Assembly: GCA_002361935.1 (NCBI GenBank)
Contig: DESD01000002.1
Coordinates: 1-16,325, forward strand
Direction of reading: 5' to 3'
Source of the DNA: Ruminococcaceae bacterium UBA3323
GTDB taxonomy: Bacteria > Bacillota > Clostridia > Oscillospirales > Acutalibacteraceae
Length of the DNA: 16,325 bases
A model generated the notes under the pieces. That model searched no databases and was not told the origin of the DNA. It was given only the letters and a program-made list of their open reading frames with translations. How positions within the stretch are numbered: the first letter of the stretch is position 1; each line of letters opens with the position of its first letter. Positions 12,502 through 16,325 of this stretch are shown piece by piece. The translations under genes were made by a program, and so were the position numbers.

Positions 12502-14073
12502 ATGAAAAAAGCAAAAGCTTTATTGGCTGTCGTTCTGGCTGTATCCGTTGTCTTTTTATGCGGATGTTCAAATATATCGGGCATTTTAAATAAAAACAAT
12601 TCCGGTTATTATGAAATTACCGCTGTATCAAAAAATGCTTCAAACTATGCTTCTGTTGATATCTGCGAAGATAACGTGGCTTTTATTACGTATAAAGGAA
12701 CAGACGGATACATTCTTTCCGTTTACAATGCGGCTGACAACAGGATTTCGGCTTCTGTCAGCCTTGATGACTGCGGATTGGAGCATGCGGCAAATGCAAA
12801 ATTCAAAAATGAAAACGAAATTGTTATCTATGATGACTTTGCGGAAAAGGCTGTTTCCTATGACTTAAATCTGAACAAAATCGGAGAAACAGAATACACA
12901 CCTGATTCTGATATGGAAAATATGCCGCAATCGGAGCTGTTAACCAATGATTTTGACTATAAAGACGAATATGCCGTTCATTACAGTGCAAACAAAACCA
13001 CCTGCGTTTTTTACGATGAAACCGATAAATTTTACATAAATGATAATGACAGCTCAATTTTCATTGATGCGCATAATAAAAGCATATTAAAATCCGTTTA
13101 CTCCGAAAAAGAAAATATTTTTACGGTTGGTATTGAAAATTACAAGGACGGCGTTCGGATTAACGAAATTAAGTTTAACGGAGAAAACGGGTTGTCTGAA
13201 AATATACAGCTTGGAAAGCTGAATGATAAATATGCTGTTTTTATTCTGGAAACAACAAATGATTGCACCGGCGGAATCGCATTCACGCCCTATATATGGA
13301 AATATAAGGATAATCCTGCAAACGAAAAGCTGGAGCTTTCCATTAAATCCGAAAAAGATATCACAGAGGACAATAACAATATTATTAGGGATATTAAGGA
13401 TAATTATAATATCCGTATTACCTGCGACGAGGTTATTGAAGGCTTTTATGAAAACGAAACAGAATACGGTGTTAATGCATTGGAGCTCAATACTGTATTA
13501 ACAGGCATAAACAAATATCTTAAACTATTTCCGGACGGATTTGTTAGAGAAATATATGACTATGATTCGTATTTCAACGGATTGAAAATCAATATCGTAA
13601 AAAGCATTGAAAATATCAATGCATATGCCGTTGACGATATGGGTGATTATATGCTGATTGTTTTCAGCTATTACGGCTTTGGTGACAATGCAGGCGTTTT
13701 CTTCCATGAATTTATGCATCTGATAGACAACAGAATATCCGACTATTATTTCAAAAATTACAATTCGGATTTTTATGACGAATGGTGCAGACTGAATCCA
13801 AAGGATTTTGAATATGCAGACAGAGACGCAAGAGAGCCTGAATTTGAATATAACAAGAGTTATTTTATAAGTGACTATGCAACAACAGATATGCTGGAGG
13901 ATACGGCAGACACATTTAGGTATTTATGTGAAAATGCCGAAAACGGCGTAAAGAACGATTATGACGGAAACTTAAACAAAAAAATCGAACTGCTTTGCAA
14001 AGCAATTCGCTCGGCTTACCCAAGTGCAGCCAAGGAAACAGAGCTTTATTGGGAAAAGCCTTTAAATAAATAA
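12502..14073 (+). CDS. Lipoprotein with HExxH zinc metallopeptidase-like domain
   Basis: 523 residues. A type II signal peptide with lipobox LCGC gives lipidated Cys22, so the protein is anchored on the outer face of the membrane. Residues about 40-280 are beta-rich and contain repeated IYDxx/VYNAAD-like strands that could form a propeller (inference). The C-terminal part holds FFHEFMHLID, with His402, Glu403 and His406 as an HExxH zinc site. The stretch FISDYATTDMLEDTADTF follows, whose Glu466 is well placed as the third, gluzincin-type ligand, and the SDYA...EDxA pattern recurs in uncharacterised Firmicute zinc peptidases. Substrate unknown. GAGG precedes the ATG. It is divergent from ilvB and is followed by ychF after 16 nt, probably as one transcript. 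It has no homology to ilv function. Activity is unproven, as some relatives may be inactive. Confidence 0.87.
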   Translation: MKKAKALLAVVLAVSVVFLCGCSNISGILNKNNSGYYEITAVSKNASNYASVDICEDNVAFITYKGTDGYILSVYNAADNRISASVSLDDCGLEHAANAKFKNENEIVIYDDFAEKAVSYDLNLNKIGETEYTPDSDMENMPQSELLTNDFDYKDEYAVHYSANKTTCVFYDETDKFYINDNDSSIFIDAHNKSILKSVYSEKENIFTVGIENYKDGVRINEIKFNGENGLSENIQLGKLNDKYAVFILETTNDCTGGIAFTPYIWKYKDNPANEKLELSIKSEKDITEDNNNIIRDIKDNYNIRITCDEVIEGFYENETEYGVNALELNTVLTGINKYLKLFPDGFVREIYDYDSYFNGLKINIVKSIENINAYAVDDMGDYMLIVFSYYGFGDNAGVFFHEFMHLIDNRISDYYFKNYNSDFYDEWCRLNPKDFEYADRDAREPEFEYNKSYFISDYATTDMLEDTADTFRYLCENAENGVKNDYDGNLNKKIELLCKAIRSAYPSAAKETELYWEKPLNK

Positions 14074-14089
14074 ACGCAAGGAGAAAATT

Positions 14090-15184
14090 ATGAAACTTGG
14101 AATCGTCGGACTTCCGAATGTAGGAAAAAGTACACTATTTAACGCAATAACAAACGCAGGCGCACAGAGCGCAAACTACCCTTTCTGCACAATAGAACCG
14201 AATGTGGGAATGGTTTCCGTTCCGGATGAAAGGCTTGATAAGCTTGCAGAAATGTATCAGCCTGATAAATTCACGCCTGCAACCATTGAATTTGTTGATA
14301 TAGCCGGGCTTGTAAAGGGTGCATCTAAAGGTGAAGGCTTGGGCAATAAATTTTTAAGCCACATCAGAGAGGTTGATTCTGTTATTCATGTTGTAAGATG
14401 CTTTGAAAACAACGATATCACGCACGTTGACGGATCTATTGATCCTGCAAGAGATATTGAAACAATTAATCTTGAGCTTGTTTTATCCGACCTTGATATT
14501 CTTGCACGAAGAATAGACAGCAGAAAAAAAGCTATGAAGGGCGACAAAACCATTGCGCCCGAGGTTGCGTTTCTGGAAAGACTGTACGCTGAAATGGAAA
14601 ACGGCAAAACGGCAAGATCCGTTGAAATTTCAGAGGATGAGCAGGAATATCTTAAAGAGGTTTCCCTGCTTACCATCAAACCCGTTATCTATGCCTGCAA
14701 TATGAGCGAGGATGACTTTGCAAACGGAATTGAAGAAAACAAGAATTTTAATATTGTTAAGCAAATTGCTGCCGAGGAGGGCGCAGAAACATTGCCTATC
14801 TGTGCCGAAATGGAGGCAGAGATTGCTACGCTTGAGGAAGAGGAAAAGGAAATTTTCCTTGCCGATATGGGGCTTGACAAAAGCGGACTTGACCGATTGA
14901 TCAAGAAAAGCTATCATCTGCTCGGCTTAATTTCATTCCTTACGGCAGGCAAAAAAGAGGTTCGTGCATGGACAATTAAAGAAGGTACAAAAGCTCCGCA
15001 GGCTGCCGGAAAAATCCATACGGATTTTGAAAGGGGTTTCATTCGAGCCGAGGTTGTTGCCTTTGATGATTTAATGGCAAACGGAAGCCTTAGCGCATGC
15101 AGGGATAAAGGCCTTGTTAAGAGCGAGGGCAAGGAATATGTGATGAAAGACGGCGATATTGTAGAATTCAGATTTAATGTTTGA
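14090..15184 (+). CDS. ychF: Redox-regulated ATPase YchF (Obg/OLA1 family)
   Basis: 364 residues, full family length. P-loop GLPNVGKST (7-15), switch region FVDIAGLVKGASKGEGLGNKFL (68-89), and NMSE (204-207) in place of the NKxD guanine-specificity motif, which is why this family prefers ATP. A coiled-coil insertion lies about 125-195, and a C-terminal TGS domain about 280-362 (WTIKEGTKAPQAAGKIHTDF). It binds ribosomes and is linked to translation and oxidative stress responses in other bacteria. A strong AAGGAG site stands before the ATG. It lies 16 nt after the metallopeptidase lipoprotein gene, with no promoter visible between. No clear terminator follows. Confidence 0.97.
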   Translation: MKLGIVGLPNVGKSTLFNAITNAGAQSANYPFCTIEPNVGMVSVPDERLDKLAEMYQPDKFTPATIEFVDIAGLVKGASKGEGLGNKFLSHIREVDSVIHVVRCFENNDITHVDGSIDPARDIETINLELVLSDLDILARRIDSRKKAMKGDKTIAPEVAFLERLYAEMENGKTARSVEISEDEQEYLKEVSLLTIKPVIYACNMSEDDFANGIEENKNFNIVKQIAAEEGAETLPICAEMEAEIATLEEEEKEIFLADMGLDKSGLDRLIKKSYHLLGLISFLTAGKKEVRAWTIKEGTKAPQAAGKIHTDFERGFIRAEVVAFDDLMANGSLSACRDKGLVKSEGKEYVMKDGDIVEFRFNV

Positions 15185-15246
15185 TTCTTCATACTGCAAG
15201 CTTTTTCATTACCCTTTTTACAAGAAAGGATTTTTGTAAATTATCC

Positions 15247-15276
15247 TTGACAATTTTAGACATTCAGGTGTATAGT
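15247..15276 (+). promoter_or_regulatory. Promoter of the SigH-like sigma factor gene
   Basis: TTGACA (15247-15252), 18 nt, TATAGT (15271-15276). The expected transcript start is near 15283, so the ribosome site AAGAGG lies at the very 5' end and the leader is about 10 nt. The rest of the 15185-15292 gap shows no terminator with a T-run. Confidence 0.7.
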
Positions 15277-15292
15277 GTAAGAGGTGAAATAT

Positions 15293-15865
15293 ATGAAGGC
15301 GTTAAATAAATTAAATGAGGCTGAAATTCTTTCACTATGCAAAGAAGGAGATAATGAAGCATTAACTTTCATTATCACAAGATACAGGCCGGCGGTTGAA
15401 GCATTGGCATCAAAGTATTCCGATTCCCCTATTGAAAGAGATGATCTTATACAGGAGGGTATGATCGGTTTACTTGCTGCCATTAAATCCTTTGATTGCA
15501 GCAAAGGCACTGCATTCAGCACCTTTTGCTACACCTGCATCAATAATTCTCTACAAACGGCATTGCGCAAGGTCAGCAGGCGAAAAGATATTCCCCAGGG
15601 AGTACTTGTTTCTCTTGAAGAAGTTGTTGTGAACAACAGCAACACTGCGCTGAGTGCCGAGGATTCTTTCCTTGCCAAGGAGAGCGTGTCTTTGTTAACA
15701 AAACAACTTCAAAATGAACTCTCTGAATTTGAAAATACAGTTTTGAGATTACATATGATTGGTTGCAGTTACACCGAAATCGCGGACAAGCTTGAAAAAA
15801 AGCCAAAGGCGATTGATAACGCTTTACAACGCATTAGAAAGAAACTAAAAGTAGTTTCCTTCTGA
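15293..15865 (+). CDS. sigH: Sigma-70 family sigma factor, SigH-like
   Basis: 190 residues. Region 2: EALTFIITRYRPAVEALASKY, then DDLIQEGMIGLLAAIKSFD (51-69) and FSTFCYTCINNSLQTALRK (75-93). Then IPQGVLVSLEE, similar to the IPLNSYxSLD block of SigH. Region 4: helix-turn-helix GCSYTEIADKLEKKPKAIDNALQRIRKKL (157-185), where KAIDNALQRIRKKL closely matches SigH. Known: SigH in spore formers drives entry into sporulation, including spo0A and spoIIA transcription. The ATG at 15293 is chosen; the upstream in-frame GTG at 15284 lies inside the AGAGGTG ribosome site. The gene has its own promoter. The protein is shorter than B. subtilis SigH (about 218) and has a Ser/Asn-rich linker (115-121), so a clostridial paralogue with another role remains possible. 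Confidence 0.78.
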   Translation: MKALNKLNEAEILSLCKEGDNEALTFIITRYRPAVEALASKYSDSPIERDDLIQEGMIGLLAAIKSFDCSKGTAFSTFCYTCINNSLQTALRKVSRRKDIPQGVLVSLEEVVVNNSNTALSAEDSFLAKESVSLLTKQLQNELSEFENTVLRLHMIGCSYTEIADKLEKKPKAIDNALQRIRKKLKVVSF

Positions 15866-15917
15866 TTGTCTACGGACATTAACTGCAGCAAATTTATATG
15901 AAAGAGAGGTTAGATGA

Positions 15918-16196
15918 ATGTACGAAGATAAAACTTTAGTTTGCAAGGATTGCGGAAAAGAGTTTGTTTTCACTGCGGGAGAGCAGGAATTCTATGCTGA
16001 AAAAGGCTTTGTGAACGAGCCTCAGAGATGCAAAGATTGCAGAAATGCAAGAAAAGCAGCAGCAAGAGGTCCAAGAGAAATGCATGATGCTGTCTGCGCA
16101 AGCTGCGGAGCTGCCTGCAAGGTTCCGTTCCAGCCAAGAGAAGACAGACCTGTATACTGCAGCGAATGCTTTGCTAAAATGAGCGAGGAAAACTAA
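15918..16196 (+). CDS. Double zinc-ribbon protein
   Basis: 92 residues with two four-cysteine units. The first is C9xxC12...C38xxC41 (VCKDCGKEF, then QRCKDCRNAR). The second is C60xxC63 (with Cys67) ...C81xxC84 (VCASCGAAC, VPFQPREDRPVYCSECF). Both look like structural zinc ribbons; the VPFxPxxxRPVYCxxCF ending is common in small clostridial zinc-ribbon proteins of unknown function. The segment between (NARKAAARG) is basic and might contact nucleic acid (inference). AGAGAGG stands 8 nt before the ATG at 15918; an overlapping out-of-frame ATG at 15914 was rejected. It is 52 nt after the sigma factor gene with no terminator, so possibly co-transcribed, and a strong terminator follows. Confidence 0.88.
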   Translation: MYEDKTLVCKDCGKEFVFTAGEQEFYAEKGFVNEPQRCKDCRNARKAAARGPREMHDAVCASCGAACKVPFQPREDRPVYCSECFAKMSEEN

Positions 16197-16208
16197 TAGC
16201 ATTTAATT

Positions 16209-16240
16209 AAATCGGCTGTGCAGAGCATAGCCGATTTTTT
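16209..16240 (+). terminator. Rho-independent terminator after the zinc-ribbon gene
   Basis: AAATCGGCTGTG (16209-16220) pairs with CATAGCCGATTT (16226-16237), including one G-T pair, around the loop CAGAG, followed by a T-run to 16240. It closes the plus-strand group and separates it from the tRNA promoter. Confidence 0.92.
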
Positions 16241-16251
16241 ATAAAAAAGGC

Positions 16252-16280
16252 TTGACAATGATTTATTCATATGATAATAT
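16252..16280 (+). promoter_or_regulatory. Promoter of the tRNA gene
   Basis: TTGACA (16252-16257), 17 nt, TAATAT (16275-16280). The transcript would begin near 16287, about 8 nt before the mature tRNA 5' end, typical of a stable RNA promoter. Confidence 0.85.
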
Positions 16281-16294
16281 ATTCGAGCAGATAC

Positions 16295-16325
16295 GGAGAG
16301 GTATCGAAGCGGTCATAACGAGGCG
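16295..16325 (+). tRNA. tRNA, 5' part only, probably tRNA-Ser
   Basis: The last 31 bases begin GGAGAGG (acceptor strand), then TA at positions 8-9, a 3-bp D stem TCG/CGA, and a D loop containing GCGGTCATAA. A large D loop with a 3-bp stem is the class II pattern (Ser, Leu). The GGAGAGGTATCGAAG start resembles clostridial tRNA-Ser genes from memory. The anticodon, long variable arm and 3' end lie beyond the window, so the amino acid is not certain. Confidence 0.78.

Noticed and set aside
13525..13719. Minus-strand open frames within the metallopeptidase, ychF, sigma factor and zinc-ribbon genes
   Set aside because: They are antisense shadows of well-supported genes, without ribosome sites or recognisable domains.
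15284..15292. GTG start adding three residues to the SigH-like protein
   Set aside because: The GTG is part of the AGAGGTG ribosome site that serves the ATG at 15293.

Overview
The window looks like a chromosomal segment of a low-GC, Gram-positive, spore-forming member of the Clostridia. The likely group is a gut Oscillospiraceae/Ruminococcaceae-type organism, but the family is an inference from gene content. The evidence is a spoIIGA-sigE sporulation pair, two lipoproteins with Firmicute-style lipoboxes, AGGAGG-type ribosome binding sites, near-consensus sigma-A promoters, and a BspA-like leucine-rich-repeat surface protein typical of gut and mucosal Firmicutes.

Layout. (1) Positions 1-2295, minus strand: a large secreted LRR protein with Cys-x-x-Cys repeats and fibronectin-III-like modules, running off the left edge. 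It is divergent from a tiny XRE-family regulator (2423-2623, plus). Between them lie three evenly spaced ATATGGG/CCCATAT palindromes on a consensus promoter, an arrangement like the lambda right operator. (2) 2687-2896, plus: a small two-helix membrane protein (DUF378 type), then a composite palindromic repeat. (3) 3023-4523, minus: spoIIGA-sigE, the mother-cell sigma factor and its processing protease, behind a promoter with a 21-nt spacer that resembles Spo0A-activated promoters. (4) 4673-5461, minus: a lipoprotein with its own promoter and terminator. (5) 5599-7880, minus: a cytosolic GH2 glycosidase overlapping a cyclophilin. (6) 7957-12353, minus: ilvB-ilvN-leuC-leuD, a compact branched-chain amino acid operon, followed by a small unknown gene and a terminator. 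(7) 12502-16196, plus: a zinc-metallopeptidase-like lipoprotein divergent from ilvB, the ATPase gene ychF, a SigH-like sigma factor with its own promoter, and a zinc-ribbon protein ending at a strong terminator. (8) From 16295: the 5' part of a class II tRNA (probably tRNA-Ser), cut by the right edge.

How the genes fit together. SpoIIGA would process pro-sigma-E, and in known spore formers SigH and Spo0A act upstream of that step, so the window carries two sigma factors that may belong to one developmental cascade. IlvB/IlvN make the acetohydroxy acid precursors and LeuC/LeuD the isopropylmalate isomerase. The other enzymes of the pathway (ilvC, ilvD, leuA, leuB) are not in the window. The strongest candidate for something undescribed is the XRE regulator/LRR adhesin switch at 2329-2425. 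No CRISPR array, transposase, integrase or obvious prophage gene is visible.
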